Positions 24,929-34,540 are shown, counted from the first letter of the stretch. The stretch is 58,224 nucleotides of DNA from UBA993 sp964389365 (GCA_964389365.1 CAYMDO010000012.1:1-58224); one strand, 5' to 3'. Notes: a model not told the origin generated them from the letters alone. A program made the numbers and translations.

Positions 24929-26776
24929 CTATCTTTCTTTATTTTCCCCTTCATCCTGCACATCAAAATCGGCGTCGACCACGTTCTCGGTATCAGCCCC
25001 TGCTGCGGTATCGCCTTCCCCGCCGCTTCCCGGTTGTTCGGCTTTGGCCTGCTCGTAGAGTTTGGATGACAGATCATGCATGTAAGTGTTCATTTTTTCG
25101 ATGGCGGCCTTGATCTGGTCAATATCGTCGCCGGCTGCCGCCTTGCGCAGCTCTTCCACAGCTGATTTAACCTCTTCGGCTTTAGCGCTTTCTACTTTTT
25201 CACCCAGGTCTTTCAAAGCTTTTTCGGCGCTGTAGGCCAGAGTATCGGCCTGGTTGCGTGTTTCTGCCAGATCGCGGCGCTTGCGGTCTTCTTCGGCAAA
25301 TTTTTCGGCGTCATTTACCATGGCATCAATCTGGTCTTTTTCCAAACCGCTGGTGGCAGTAATCGTAATCTTCTGCTCGCGGTTAGTGCCAAGATCCTTG
25401 GCCGAAACATTAACGATACCGTTGGCGTCAATATCAAAACTGACTTCAATCTGGGGCACACCGCGCGGAGCCGGCGGGATGCCGTCAAGCATAAAGCGGC
25501 CCAGGGTTTTGTTGTCGGTCGCCATGGCCCGCTCACCCTGTAAAACGTGAATCTCCACACTGTTCTGGTTGTCTGCTGCGGTGGAGAAGACCTGCTTTTT
25601 CTCGGTGGGGATGGTGGTATTGCGTTCAATAATCCTGGTGGCCACCCCGCCTAAGGTTTCAATGCCCAGCGAAAGCGGGGTTACATCCAAAAGCAGCACA
25701 TCTTTCGCCTCTCCGCCGAGGACGGCAGCCTGGTAGGCAGCGCCCATTGCTACAACCTCATCCGGGTTTACCCCTTTATGCGGTTCCTTGCCGAGCAGTT
25801 TTCGAATCGCTTCCTGAACGGCGGGAATCCGTGTAGAACCGCCAACCAGCACGATCCGGTCAATCTCTTTGGAGCTGAGGCCGGCGTCGCTTAATGCCTG
25901 TTTGGTCGGCCCCATTGTTTTTTCCACCAGGTCTGCAGTCAGCTCGTCGAATTTGGCCCTGGTCAGGGTAACACTCAGGTGTTTAGGCCCATCCTGGGTT
26001 GCCGTGATAAAAGGAAGGTTAATATCTGTGGTGGTTACGGTTGAAAGCTCAACTTTTGCTTTTTCCGCCGCCTCAATCAGGCGCTGCAGGGCCATGCGGT
26101 CGGTGCGCAGGTCAATACCCTGATCCTTCTTAAATTCTTCGGCAACATAGTCTACCACCCGCTGGTCAAAGTCATCGCCGCCCAGGCGGTTGTTACCGCT
26201 GGTTGCTTTAACTTCAACGACATCATCGCCCAGTTCCAGGACGGAAACGTCAAAAGTGCCGCCGCCCAGGTCAAAAACCAAAATCTTATGGTCGCCTTTT
26301 TTGTCGAGCCCGTAGGCCAGGGCGGCAGCTGTCGGCTCGTTGATAATGCGCAGCACTTCCAGCCCGGCAATCGTTCCGGCATCTTTGGTAGCCTGACGCT
26401 GGCTGTCGGTAAAATAGGCAGGAACAGTGATCACGGCCTGGGTGATCTTCTCTCCAAGGAAACTTTCAGCATCCGTTTTCAGCTTTTGCAGAACCATCGC
26501 CGAAATTTCCTGCGGCGTAAATTCTTTGTCGTCAATTTTAACCTTGTGGTTAGTGCCCATCTCGCGCTTGATCGAACTGATCGTCCGCTCGGGGTTGGTG
26601 ATTGATTGGCGCTTGGCAACCTGGCCTACCAGCCGCTGACCATCCTTGGTAAAAGCCACTACCGAAGGGGTGAGCCTGCTGCCTTCTGCGTTTGCGATTA
26701 TCTCCGGTTCGCTGCCGATCAGGGCGGCGATAACCGAGTTAGTTGTTCCAAGGTCAATTCCTACTACTTTTCCCAT
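24929..26776 (-). CDS. dnaK: Chaperone DnaK (Hsp70)
   Basis: 615 residues. The nucleotide-binding domain opens with GIDLGTTNSVIA and contains VPAYFTDSQRQATKDAG and DLGGGTFDVSVLELG. The linker VLLLDVTPLSLGIE leads to the substrate-binding domain and helical lid. GAGGAGG precedes the ATG. Third gene of the CIRCE-controlled hrcA-grpE-dnaK-dnaJ operon. It stops with TAG. Confidence 0.97.
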   Translation of the reverse strand: MGKVVGIDLGTTNSVIAALIGSEPEIIANAEGSRLTPSVVAFTKDGQRLVGQVAKRQSITNPERTISSIKREMGTNHKVKIDDKEFTPQEISAMVLQKLKTDAESFLGEKITQAVITVPAYFTDSQRQATKDAGTIAGLEVLRIINEPTAAALAYGLDKKGDHKILVFDLGGGTFDVSVLELGDDVVEVKATSGNNRLGGDDFDQRVVDYVAEEFKKDQGIDLRTDRMALQRLIEAAEKAKVELSTVTTTDINLPFITATQDGPKHLSVTLTRAKFDELTADLVEKTMGPTKQALSDAGLSSKEIDRIVLVGGSTRIPAVQEAIRKLLGKEPHKGVNPDEVVAMGAAYQAAVLGGEAKDVLLLDVTPLSLGIETLGGVATRIIERNTTIPTEKKQVFSTAADNQNSVEIHVLQGERAMATDNKTLGRFMLDGIPPAPRGVPQIEVSFDIDANGIVNVSAKDLGTNREQKITITATSGLEKDQIDAMVNDAEKFAEEDRKRRDLAETRNQADTLAYSAEKALKDLGEKVESAKAEEVKSAVEELRKAAAGDDIDQIKAAIEKMNTYMHDLSSKLYEQAKAEQPGSGGEGDTAAGADTENVVDADFDVQDEGENKER

Positions 26777-26830
26777 GTATATTTCCTCCTCGATTGTTCA
26801 TAAAAGTTGATACCAATAAATATAGATAAG

Positions 26831-27430
26831 CTAACCGCGGCACACTTTAACCATCGTCGGTCGCAGTATGCGCTGCTTGTGGCGGTAGCCTTTCTGCAGT
26901 TCCTCGGTTACCGTACCCGGGTCATGCCCCTCGCTTTCCACTTCTATCACCGCATGATGGCAATGGGGGTCGAACAATGCCCCGGCAGCCTCGATTACAG
27001 AAACCCCTTCCTGAATTAAAATTTGATCCAGCTGCTTGCGGATCATCTCCAGCCCCTCCACATATGTTACCGGCAAATCAGCTGCGGTGCGGGCCGCCTC
27101 AAGCGCCCGTTCAATATTGTCAAGTACCGGCAGCAACCGGTTCAGAAAGTCAGAAAGGGCATATTCCCTCGCATCAGCCTGCTCAGTCTTGCTGATCCGG
27201 CGCAGGTTATCAATATCTGCCTGCTTGCGCATGATCTTGTCGAGCAGCCCGCTCTTTTCTTTCTCCCATTCAAGCCTGGCCGCTTCCAACTCGCCCGGCC
27301 CTGCGTCTGTTTCCGGCTGCTGAACTACCTCAGGCTGCGCACCTGCAGTTTCCGGATCCGGATCCAGATCCGGCAGCTCCGGCTCTGCGGCAGCCGTATT
27401 TTTTACATTTTTCCGTTCTTTTGCTGTCAT
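26831..27430 (-). CDS. grpE: Nucleotide exchange factor GrpE
   Basis: About 199 residues from ATG 27430 (GTGAGG 6 nt upstream). An acidic, disordered N-terminus of about 60 residues is followed by a long coiled coil (LEWEKEKSGLLDKIMRKQADI) and the C-terminal beta wing with the family ending ILRPTMVKV. It releases ADP from DnaK. Part of the heat-shock operon. It ends with TAG. Confidence 0.93.
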   Translation of the reverse strand: MTAKERKNVKNTAAAEPELPDLDPDPETAGAQPEVVQQPETDAGPGELEAARLEWEKEKSGLLDKIMRKQADIDNLRRISKTEQADAREYALSDFLNRLLPVLDNIERALEAARTAADLPVTYVEGLEMIRKQLDQILIQEGVSVIEAAGALFDPHCHHAVIEVESEGHDPGTVTEELQKGYRHKQRILRPTMVKVCRG

Positions 27431-27485
27431 CAACAACCTCACCTGCAGACTTAATATATTTTCTGACTTCCTTAACCAAACCGGC

Positions 27486-28520
27486 TTAAGAGCTTAAACT
27501 TTGGTTGAGATGATCAACCAGGTGGCGCATTATACTGATTACCCTGCTGTAATCCATGCGGATCGGACCGAGCACACCGACAGCGCCCAGGGTTTTGTCG
27601 TGTATTTTATATGTGCCGGTAATCAGGGTGCACTCTTTAATATCGTCGCATTCATTTTCAGCGCCGATTTTGATTACGAAATCATCTTCGCTGGAATTAT
27701 CCTCCAGTATTTTGAAGAGCAGCGTCTCCTGTTCAAAAAGGTTGAGCATCCGGCGAATTTTATCCACGTCTTTAAACTCAGGCTGGTTGAGGATATTGGT
27801 TGTGCCGCCCAAAAAAACACGAATCTGCCGCTCTTCTTTGAGGCTTTCCTCCAAAAGGATAAAAGCCTGTTCCAGGATCTCCAGGCGGCGGAACAGATCG
27901 CGCTTCAGCTCATTGATCAGCGAAGTGGTTACCTGGTCGATGGTCAGGCCGTACAGTTTCTGGTTCAAGTACGAAACCACCTGCTGCAGCTCGGCTTGGC
28001 TTAAATGCTGCTTCATGTCAATGACCTTGTTTTTGATGAAGCCCGTATCGGTAATCAGCACCACCAGCCCGCGCGACTCATCGAGCGGCAGAATCCGGAT
28101 CTGGCGGAAAGCGCTTTTTTTAAACTGCGGCCCCATGATCAACGATGTCTGGTTGGTAGCCGCAGATAACACCCTGGCGGAATTAACAATAATCTGCTCT
28201 ATTTCACGCATCTTTTCCGTACTGAGCGAGCTGGTCAGGGCCTGCTCCTCGGCAGTGCTCAGATCGTCTTTTTCCATCAGGTAATCAACAAAGTAACGGT
28301 AACCAAGCTGCGATGGTACTCTACCGGCAGAAGTATGCGGCTGAGCCAGGAAGCCCATTTCTTCCAAATCAGACATCTCGTTACGGATAGTGGCTGAACT
28401 CAAGCCAATCCGGTAAGCGCGGGCCACTGTCCGCGACCCTACCGGTTCGGCAGTTTTAATATAGTTAATGACTACATCTCTAAGGATCTGTTTTTTTCGT
28501 TCGTTTAGGGCTGCTGCCAT
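27486..28520 (-). CDS. hrcA: Heat-inducible repressor HrcA
   Basis: 344 residues. The N-terminal winged helix shows the usual signature (NERKKQILRDVVINYIKTAEPVGS, split over the first 30 residues, then GLSSATIRNEMSDLEEMGFL). A GAF-like dimerisation core follows. HrcA binds the CIRCE operator, with GroE-dependent folding adjusting its activity. It represses its own operon through the operator at 28545-28571. Confidence 0.95.
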   Translation of the reverse strand: MAAALNERKKQILRDVVINYIKTAEPVGSRTVARAYRIGLSSATIRNEMSDLEEMGFLAQPHTSAGRVPSQLGYRYFVDYLMEKDDLSTAEEQALTSSLSTEKMREIEQIIVNSARVLSAATNQTSLIMGPQFKKSAFRQIRILPLDESRGLVVLITDTGFIKNKVIDMKQHLSQAELQQVVSYLNQKLYGLTIDQVTTSLINELKRDLFRRLEILEQAFILLEESLKEERQIRVFLGGTTNILNQPEFKDVDKIRRMLNLFEQETLLFKILEDNSSEDDFVIKIGAENECDDIKECTLITGTYKIHDKTLGAVGVLGPIRMDYSRVISIMRHLVDHLNQSLSS

Positions 28521-28544
28521 TATAAAAACCCCCGTTTTCCGATC

Positions 28545-28571
28545 TTAGCACTCTAAAAGGCCGAGTGCTAA
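28545..28571 (-). promoter_or_regulatory. CIRCE operator
   Basis: TTAGCACTC and GAGTGCTAA form a perfect 9-bp inverted repeat with the canonical 9-nt spacer, 25 nt upstream of the hrcA start. It is the HrcA binding site of the heat-shock operon. Confidence 0.97.
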
Positions 28572-28582
28572 CACCAGGATAA

Positions 28583-28611
28583 AAATAACATCCCGGCATG
28601 GGGTTTGTCAA
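28583..28611 (-). promoter_or_regulatory. Sigma-A promoter of the hrcA operon
   Basis: Reading the minus strand, TTGACA (28606-28611) and TTATTT (28583-28588) are 17 nt apart. The CIRCE lies immediately downstream, so HrcA binding would cover the start of transcription. Confidence 0.65.
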
Positions 28612-28651
28612 GTTTAGCATTGCGAAAAAACACGATCCAAATCAAGTTGCT

Positions 28652-29026
28652 TTAGACGCTGCCTTTTTCGCTGCGGTAGTTGCCAATTGCGTTATGCAAG
28701 GCATCGGCTGCCAGGTTGGAACAGTGCAGCTTCATAGGCGGCAGGCCGCCCAGCTCATCGGCAACATCCTGATTGGTGATCGCCATTGCTTCGCTTAGTG
28801 TTTTACCTTTTACCATCTCGGTCAGCATACTGCTGCTGGCAATCGCAGCGCCACAGCCATAGGTTTGAAAGCGAACATCCACTATGCGGTCGTCAGTAAC
28901 TTTCAGGTAGATTTTCATTGTATCACCACATTTGAAACTGCCGTTTTCGCCAATAGCGTCTGCATCAGGCAGTTCTCCCACATTGCGGGGATTGTTGAAG
29001 TGTTCGACAACTTTTTCATTGTACAT
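28652..29026 (-). CDS. iscU: Iron-sulfur scaffold IscU/NifU
   Basis: 124 residues with the three cluster cysteines Cys33 (FKCGD), Cys58 (YGCGA) and Cys102 (LHCSN), plus Asp35. It receives sulfur from the desulfurase encoded 4 nt upstream and iron to build [2Fe-2S] clusters. The C-terminus lacks the LPPVK Hsc-binding motif exactly, having LPPMKLHCS, which is close. Operon iscR-iscS-iscU. Confidence 0.93.
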   Translation of the reverse strand: MYNEKVVEHFNNPRNVGELPDADAIGENGSFKCGDTMKIYLKVTDDRIVDVRFQTYGCGAAIASSSMLTEMVKGKTLSEAMAITNQDVADELGGLPPMKLHCSNLAADALHNAIGNYRSEKGSV

Positions 29027-29030
29027 TTAT

Positions 29031-30212
29031 CTATTGCTCCTCTCCAGGGTTACCGGCCCGGTATGTGGGAGAGATCCGGCGCAGCTTGTCCACCACCCGC
29101 GGAACAACCTCAAGCAGGTAATCGACATCGTCTTGCGTGTTACCCCTTCCCAGGCTAAAACGGATAGAGCCGTGGGCGGTAGGATGATCCAGCCCAATCG
29201 CTGATAAAACGTGAGACGGCTCAAGCGAACCGGATGAGCAGGCTGATCCGCTGGAGGCGGCGATGCCTTCCAAATCCAGGCTTAAAAGCACAGCTTCGCC
29301 TTCGATATGTTTGAAACTGACGTTGATATTGTTGGGCAAGCGTTCCTCGGGATGACCGTTCAGAATGGTTTCGCTGATGGCCAGCAGCCCGGCAATCATT
29401 TTCGAACGCATAGTTTCCAGGCGTTCCCTTTTGTCCCCGATCTCAGCCACCGCCAGTTCAAGGGCCCGGCTTAAGCCCACAATGCCGGGCACATTTTCAG
29501 TTCCCGGCCTCAGTTTTCGCTCCTGCCCGCCACCGCAGTAAAGGGGGGTTACTTTTGATCCTTTACGCATGTAAAGGGCGCCGACCCCCTTCGGCCCGTT
29601 AAACTTATGCGCAGAAAGTGACATGAAATCCACGTGTATTTTATTAAGATCAATCGGCAGCTGCCCTACCATCTGTACGGCATCGGTGTGAAACAGTATT
29701 TTATGCTCACGGGCCACCTCACCGATAGCCGACAGCGGCTGCAGGGTACCGATTTCGTTATTTGCAGCCATGATCGAGATCATAAACGTGTCGGGGGCAA
29801 TCGCCTCACTCAGCTGGTCGACATTGACCCGGCCGTGGCGGTCAACAGGGAGGAAGGTAACCCGGTGCCCTTCGCGGGCCAGTTCGCTGCAGACATCTAG
29901 TACGGCGTGGTGTTCAATACAGCTGGTAATTATGTGGCCCGGCCTGCCTCTTTTTTTCGCCGCTCCGCGCAGGGTGATATTATTTGACTCCGTACCGCCG
30001 GCTGTAAAGTAAATTTCTGTCGGTTCGGCACCGAGGGCCAGCGCTGTTTTTTCCCTGGCTTCTTCAACTGCCCGGCGCACGGTCCGACCCGCGGCATGAG
30101 CACTGGAAGGGTTGCCATAAGATTCCTTAAAAAACGGAAGCATCGCTTCCAGCACTTCTTCCCGCACCGGTGTTGTCGCACTGTGATCCATGTAAACATT
30201 CCTTATAGCCAT
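29031..30212 (-). CDS. iscS: Cysteine desulfurase IscS/NifS
   Basis: 393 residues from ATG 30212 (MAIRNVYMDHSATTPV), with GGGAGGGG about 10 nt upstream. The PLP lysine is in LSAHKFNGPKG, and the mobile active-site loop cysteine is in SSGSACSSGS. The enzyme takes sulfur from cysteine for Fe-S assembly and tRNA thiolation; relatives can also handle selenocysteine, relevant in a selenium-using genome. It ends with TAG. Confidence 0.94.
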   Translation of the reverse strand: MAIRNVYMDHSATTPVREEVLEAMLPFFKESYGNPSSAHAAGRTVRRAVEEAREKTALALGAEPTEIYFTAGGTESNNITLRGAAKKRGRPGHIITSCIEHHAVLDVCSELAREGHRVTFLPVDRHGRVNVDQLSEAIAPDTFMISIMAANNEIGTLQPLSAIGEVAREHKILFHTDAVQMVGQLPIDLNKIHVDFMSLSAHKFNGPKGVGALYMRKGSKVTPLYCGGGQERKLRPGTENVPGIVGLSRALELAVAEIGDKRERLETMRSKMIAGLLAISETILNGHPEERLPNNINVSFKHIEGEAVLLSLDLEGIAASSGSACSSGSLEPSHVLSAIGLDHPTAHGSIRFSLGRGNTQDDVDYLLEVVPRVVDKLRRISPTYRAGNPGEEQ

Positions 30213-30237
30213 CGGTGAACATGCCCCTCCCTGCCGA

Positions 30238-30663
30238 CTACTCTTTATCTGCACCTGACTCGATCAGTTCATCCAGGGTAACATCGTCCAGAACATCATT
30301 GATCCTGTCGCGCAGCCTTGTCCAGACCTGCCTGGTCAGGCAGGATCCCCGGCGATGGCAGCAGGAATCTTCTCCGCCTTCAACAAGGCAGTTAACCGGT
30401 GTAATCGGGCCTTCAACCGCACGGACAACATCGCCTATCCTGATCTGTTCCGGCGGCCTCACCAGGTGGTAACCGCCTCGCGAGCCACGCACACTGGTTA
30501 CCAGCCCTGCCTTTCTTAAATCAGGAAAGATCTGCTCCAAAAATTTTAGGGAGATCTGCTCCTGCTCGGATATCTGACGTAAAGGGACGGGATCACCCTC
30601 GAAATAGATAGCCAGGGTCGCCATCGCCCGTACCCCGTATTCTACTTTTGCCGATAATCGCAT
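30238..30663 (-). CDS. iscR: Rrf2-family transcriptional regulator (IscR-like)
   Basis: 141 residues from ATG 30663 (MRLSAKVEYGVRAM). A winged helix with QISLKFLEQIFPDLRKAGLV and GSRGGYHL is followed by Cys92, Cys101, Cys102 and Cys108 in the region that binds a [2Fe-2S] cluster in IscR. It likely senses cluster sufficiency and represses the isc genes just downstream. Stop TAG. Confidence 0.9.
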   Translation of the reverse strand: MRLSAKVEYGVRAMATLAIYFEGDPVPLRQISEQEQISLKFLEQIFPDLRKAGLVTSVRGSRGGYHLVRPPEQIRIGDVVRAVEGPITPVNCLVEGGEDSCCHRRGSCLTRQVWTRLRDRINDVLDDVTLDELIESGADKE

Positions 30664-30798
30664 TTTTAATCCCGCTTTCAGGTTAATTCCGACCATATAA
30701 CTCGGGTATTGCCCACAACAAAGAATAGCACCAGATCATTGCCCTGTCAACCGGTAAAATAATTGCGTGCGCGGGCATAGATCGCCAAAACAGACAAA

Positions 30799-30820
30799 AG
30801 CCGGCTTCACAAAGCCGGCT
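30799..30820 (-). terminator. Rho-independent terminator of the cold-shock gene
   Basis: AGCCGGCTT and AAGCCGGCT form a 9-bp stem with a 4-nt loop. On the minus strand TTTTG follows. It lies about 33 nt past the cspA stop. Confidence 0.85.
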
Positions 30821-30852
30821 GCCTGCTTAGGTTTGACCTGTTAACTGAACTG

Positions 30853-31059
30853 TTAGCTGCCTACTATCTTCACGACGTTAGCTGCCTGGGGACCGCGATT
30901 GCCCTCAACGATCTCAAATTCAACTGTCTGGCCTTCGTCCAGTGTTTTAAACCCTTCCCCCTGAATCTCAGAGTAATGCACAAAAACATCTTTTCCTTCA
31001 TCCACCTCGATAAAGCCATACCCCTTTTCGGGATTAAACCATTTAACCTTACCCTGCAT
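30853..31059 (-). CDS. cspA: Cold shock domain protein
   Basis: 68 residues from ATG 31059 (AGGAGG upstream). It opens MQGKVKWFNPEKGYGFI and has DVFVHYSEI, the RNP1 and RNP2 motifs of CspA-type RNA chaperones. Monocistronic, with its own terminator. Confidence 0.96.
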   Translation of the reverse strand: MQGKVKWFNPEKGYGFIEVDEGKDVFVHYSEIQGEGFKTLDEGQTVEFEIVEGNRGPQAANVVKIVGS

Positions 31060-31208
31060 AGAACGGCAACCTCCTAAAAAGAAACTTGATTTTGAAGCCA
31101 CCCGGTGAATTGACAGTATCATAATCCGACCACTAAAGCAAGAATAATAAAGATTTTCTGCCTTTTTTTAAATCAGCTCAATGTCAAAACTGCAAACATT
31201 CCGATAAG

Positions 31209-31237
31209 TTGACAAAACGTTTATTTGCCTATTGAAT
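31209..31237 (+). promoter_or_regulatory. Putative promoter of acpS
   Basis: TTGACA (31209-31214), 17 nt, TTGAAT (31232-31237), about 39 nt before the acpS start. The -10 is a moderate match. Confidence 0.5.
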
Positions 31238-31275
31238 AGAACAAAAGCAGGATTTTTAACGGAGGACAGTTATCC

Positions 31276-31647
31276 ATGTTAAAAGGAATCGGCGTTGATC
31301 TGGTATCAATTGAACGGATCGGGCGGGTATATGAACGTTACCCGGAAAAATTTTTACAGCGGGTTTTTACGGCAGTTGAAGCCGGGGAAATGGCACAGGC
31401 GCCACTCTCACCCGCTTCGCTGGCTGCCCGCTTTGCCGCAAAAGAGGCGGTGCTGAAAGCTCTCGGCTGCGGGATTGGGCCCGCCGGCTTATGCGAAGTT
31501 GAAGTAATCAGGAAAACCGGTCAAAAACCGGCTGTAAAACTGCACGGCAATGCTGCTCGCCTCGCCGCTGAACTGAACATCTGCGGAATTGAGCTGTCCA
31601 TGACACATGAACCGCCCTTTGCCTGTGCTGTTGCCGCCGCGTTCTAA
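31276..31647 (+). CDS. acpS: Holo-[acyl-carrier-protein] synthase
   Basis: 123 residues. The Mg-binding GVDLVSIERI and the catalytic helix RFAAKEAVLKALG are intact. It transfers 4'-phosphopantetheine from CoA to ACP for fatty-acid synthesis. A GGAGG lies 8-9 nt before the ATG. Convergent with apgM, only 6 nt apart. Confidence 0.94.
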   Translation: MLKGIGVDLVSIERIGRVYERYPEKFLQRVFTAVEAGEMAQAPLSPASLAARFAAKEAVLKALGCGIGPAGLCEVEVIRKTGQKPAVKLHGNAARLAAELNICGIELSMTHEPPFACAVAAAF

Positions 31648-31653
31648 AATTGT

Positions 31654-32868
31654 TTATGCCCGCTGAAGAAAATGATCCATCAGGCGGTATCCCTCTATGT
31701 AGTAAACTCCAGTAGCCGCTGCACCAACTTCGTCGAATGACCCTTCCGCATTGCTCATCTGCACGCTGCTGCGGTAAATGGCAAAGGGCACCGGCTCGCG
31801 GGTGTGGGTGCCCAATGCCAGAGGCGTTGCGTGATCGGTGGCCAGTAAAATCGAAAATTCAAGCCCCCTTTTTTCGAGCGCCTCCTTTAAAACTTTAACC
31901 ACTTCCCGGTCAATCATCTCTATTGCCTTGATTTTGTTTTCCATTTCAAAGCGGTGGGAGCATTCATCGGGCGCTTCTACGTGAAGGTAAACGAAGTCAT
32001 CACCGCTATCAAAAGCCTTAAGCGCCGCTTCGGTTTTACCTTTCAGGTTGGTATCGATGTAGCCGGTTGCGCCTTTGACTACCGCCTTTTTCAAGCCGGC
32101 GATGAGGCCCAGACCTTTTACCAAATCAACAGCAGAAATCACTGTCCCTTTTAAAGCATATTTTTCCTGAAAAGAGGGCAGATCCGGTTTACGGCCATTG
32201 CCCCAAACCCATATGGAATTGGCCGGATTTAAACCGCGGGCCATCCGCTCAAGGTTTACAGGGTGATCTGCTAAAAACTGATAGCTCCTCTCCATCATTG
32301 CCAGCAAAACCGCCCCCTTGGGGCCGGAAGGCAGGTAATCGCCGATTATTTTGTTGCTGATATCGTGAGGTGGGGTCAGCTGCCATTGATCAGGAGCCCC
32401 ATTCCAGACCATCAAATGGCGATACTGGAAGCCGGTATAGAAGCGGATCGGGTCACTGCCGAGTTTGCTGCCGATCAGCTTCAGCAGCTGATCCGCCTCT
32501 GTTGTAGTAATTTCTCCGGCGCAGTAATCAACCATCTTCTTCCCGGCATAAAGCTCGTCACCTGAAAGGGTCACCAAATTACAGCGAAAAGAGATATCAT
32601 TCGGGCCAAGCTCAATACCTATGCTGGCAGCCTCGAAAGGGGAGCGTCCGGTATAATATTTTAGAGGATCGTAGCCGAACACGGAAAGGTTTGCCGTATC
32701 GCTGCCGGGCGGAAGGCTTTCTGGAATCGTCTGCACCAGGCCCAGCTCACCTTCTCTGGCCAGCAGATCAAAAGTTGGCGTATTGGCGTACTGCAAGGCC
32801 GTTTTGCCGCCCAGTTTATCCAGCGGATAATCGGCCATTCCGTCACCGACAATAACCAGGTATTTCAA
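31654..32868 (-). CDS. apgM: Archaeal-type cofactor-independent phosphoglycerate mutase
   Basis: 404 residues of the alkaline-phosphatase superfamily ApgM branch. The N-terminus is YLVIVGDGMADYP with metal-binding Asp, and the phospho-Ser loop is PPGSDTANLSVFGYDP. Late metal ligands are in LLATDHATPLALGTHTREPVP. It interconverts 3- and 2-phosphoglycerate; bacterial copies are sometimes called homoserine kinase-like. Intact and of normal length. Confidence 0.88.
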   Translation of the reverse strand: MKYLVIVGDGMADYPLDKLGGKTALQYANTPTFDLLAREGELGLVQTIPESLPPGSDTANLSVFGYDPLKYYTGRSPFEAASIGIELGPNDISFRCNLVTLSGDELYAGKKMVDYCAGEITTTEADQLLKLIGSKLGSDPIRFYTGFQYRHLMVWNGAPDQWQLTPPHDISNKIIGDYLPSGPKGAVLLAMMERSYQFLADHPVNLERMARGLNPANSIWVWGNGRKPDLPSFQEKYALKGTVISAVDLVKGLGLIAGLKKAVVKGATGYIDTNLKGKTEAALKAFDSGDDFVYLHVEAPDECSHRFEMENKIKAIEMIDREVVKVLKEALEKRGLEFSILLATDHATPLALGTHTREPVPFAIYRSSVQMSNAEGSFDEVGAAATGVYYIEGYRLMDHFLQRA

Positions 32869-33101
32869 CTGCGGATCACGCTCCTTTTTGCCTGCGGACA
32901 GATCGGGGCAAGGCGGTATTTCGTGTCCTTAAAATATCCTTTCAGGGCAGTTTTGTCAAGCATAAAGGGTTTATATTTATTAAAAGTAACCCGCGTCAGC
33001 AAATATACATTTCAGATATAAGGATTTCCTATAAGACCCGGCAACTGCATGTAAAATTGCTATTTTATCTTTTCAGCAGGCTGGTCAATAATAATAAATA
33101 G

Positions 33102-33119
33102 TTGTTTCATTGTAAACAA
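33102..33119 (+). promoter_or_regulatory. Dyad upstream of yedE
   Basis: TTGTTT and AAACAA flank a 6-nt centre, 23 nt before the yedE start, in an AT-rich leader. It could be an operator, but the repressor is unknown. The remainder of 32869-33142 shows nothing recognisable. Confidence 0.35.
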
Positions 33120-33142
33120 TTTAACAGGTGGTGGTAATTTTA

Positions 33143-34228
33143 GTGAAACATTTTTTATCTACCAGGTGGGGAATCATTGCAGTTGGTATTTTTATCGGCA
33201 TTATTGCATCACTGCTCCAGTACTGGGGCAATCCGCCCAATATGGGTGTTTGCGTGGCCTGTTTTGAGCGCGACATTGCAGGTGCTCTCGGTTTACACCG
33301 GGCAGCAGCAGTGCAGTACATGCGCCCTGAAATTATCGGTTTTGTAAACGGTTCTTTTGTCTCAGCTTATCTCTTCAAAGAATTCCGATCCAGGCTCGGC
33401 TCAGCGCCAATTGTCCGTTTTGTGCTTGGTGTCTTTGCCATGATCGGCGCCCTTGTCTTCCTCGGCTGCCCCTGGCGTGCTCTGCTGCGCCTGGCCGGTG
33501 GCGACGGGAATGCCATCCTAGGCTTGCTTGGTTTAACCGTAGGCATCTGGATCGGCACCATCTTCCTAAAAAACAGCTACAACTTGGGGCGCAGCCATAA
33601 AACACATACCTCGGCAGGGTGGGTTATACCGCTCATTATGCTGGGCTTTCTGGTGATCATGCTCTTGAGCCCGCCAATTACCGGTGAGAATCAGGGCAGA
33701 CTGCTCTTTTACAGCCTCGATGGTTCGGGCTCCATGCATGCACCATTGGCAGTTTCGCTGGTGGTTGGCCTGGCTATCGGTTTTTTGGCCCAGAAAAGCC
33801 GCTTTTGCACCATGGGCGCCATCCGCGACCTGATTCTCTTTAAACAGACCCACCTTTTCGGAGGTCTCGTTGCCCTAGCTGTTGCCGCATTTTTAACCAA
33901 CCTGGTTATCGGTCAATTTAACCCGGGCTTCGTCAGCCAGCCGGTTGCGCACAATATGCACGTCTGGAATTTTGCCGGGATGGGTTTAGCCGGACTGGCT
34001 TTTGCTTTAGCCGGTGGCTGTCCGGGACGCCAGCTTATTCTTTCCGGGGAGGGAGACGGCGATGCTTCAGTATTTGTAATCGGCATGATCGTTGGCGCCG
34101 GTATCGCTCATAACTTCGGTCTGGCCAGTTCACCGGCCGGAGCAACGACGGCAGGTATTGCCGCACTGTTTGTCGGCTTTGCCGTTTGTATTTTCTTCGG
34201 ATTGACAATGAAAGGCACTATTGCTTAA
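33143..34228 (+). CDS. yedE: YedE-family selenium metabolism membrane protein
   Basis: About 361 residues from GTG 33143 (GGTGGTGG 8 nt upstream; GTG 33128 also possible). About nine to ten TM helices, with YeeE/YedE sulfur-transport motifs, each with a conserved Cys: GVCVACFERDIAGALGL, GCPWRALLRLAGGDGNA, SRFCTMGAIRDL and GGCPGRQLILSGEGDGD. The version with this cysteine set, followed by TusA- and YedF-type genes, is the one tied to selenium users, where it is proposed to import a selenium species. Transport itself is inference. Confidence 0.82.
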   Translation: MKHFLSTRWGIIAVGIFIGIIASLLQYWGNPPNMGVCVACFERDIAGALGLHRAAAVQYMRPEIIGFVNGSFVSAYLFKEFRSRLGSAPIVRFVLGVFAMIGALVFLGCPWRALLRLAGGDGNAILGLLGLTVGIWIGTIFLKNSYNLGRSHKTHTSAGWVIPLIMLGFLVIMLLSPPITGENQGRLLFYSLDGSGSMHAPLAVSLVVGLAIGFLAQKSRFCTMGAIRDLILFKQTHLFGGLVALAVAAFLTNLVIGQFNPGFVSQPVAHNMHVWNFAGMGLAGLAFALAGGCPGRQLILSGEGDGDASVFVIGMIVGAGIAHNFGLASSPAGATTAGIAALFVGFAVCIFFGLTMKGTIA

Positions 34229-34254
34229 AGCAGGTGAACAAGGAGGCAATCAGT

Positions 34255-34470
34255 ATGGCTGAAGTTTTTGATGCCAGGGGTCTGTCCTGTCCACAACCGG
34301 CAATTATCACAGTCAATGCCATCAAATCAGGCGATCATGATCGGCTAACGGTATTGGTCGACACCGATACTGCTAAAGAAAATGTCAGTCGCGCAACAAA
34401 TGCCCAGGGCTGGAAGGTACTTGACATCCAACCGGACGGTGAAGGATACCAGATAAAAATCGCGAAATGA
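34255..34470 (+). CDS. tusA: TusA/SirA-like sulfur (selenium) carrier
   Basis: 71 residues from ATG 34255 behind GGAGG. The hallmark DARGLSCPQPAI carries the persulfide-forming cysteine. TusA-like proteins relay sulfane sulfur, and in this gene neighbourhood probably selenium. It lies 26 nt after yedE and 70 nt before yedF. Confidence 0.88.
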   Translation: MAEVFDARGLSCPQPAIITVNAIKSGDHDRLTVLVDTDTAKENVSRATNAQGWKVLDIQPDGEGYQIKIAK

Positions 34471-34540
34471 TTTTTTATAGAAATCGTTGAAATCAGTAAA
34501 CCGCAAATTCTGGTATGTAAAGCCGAGGGAGGATTTTAAT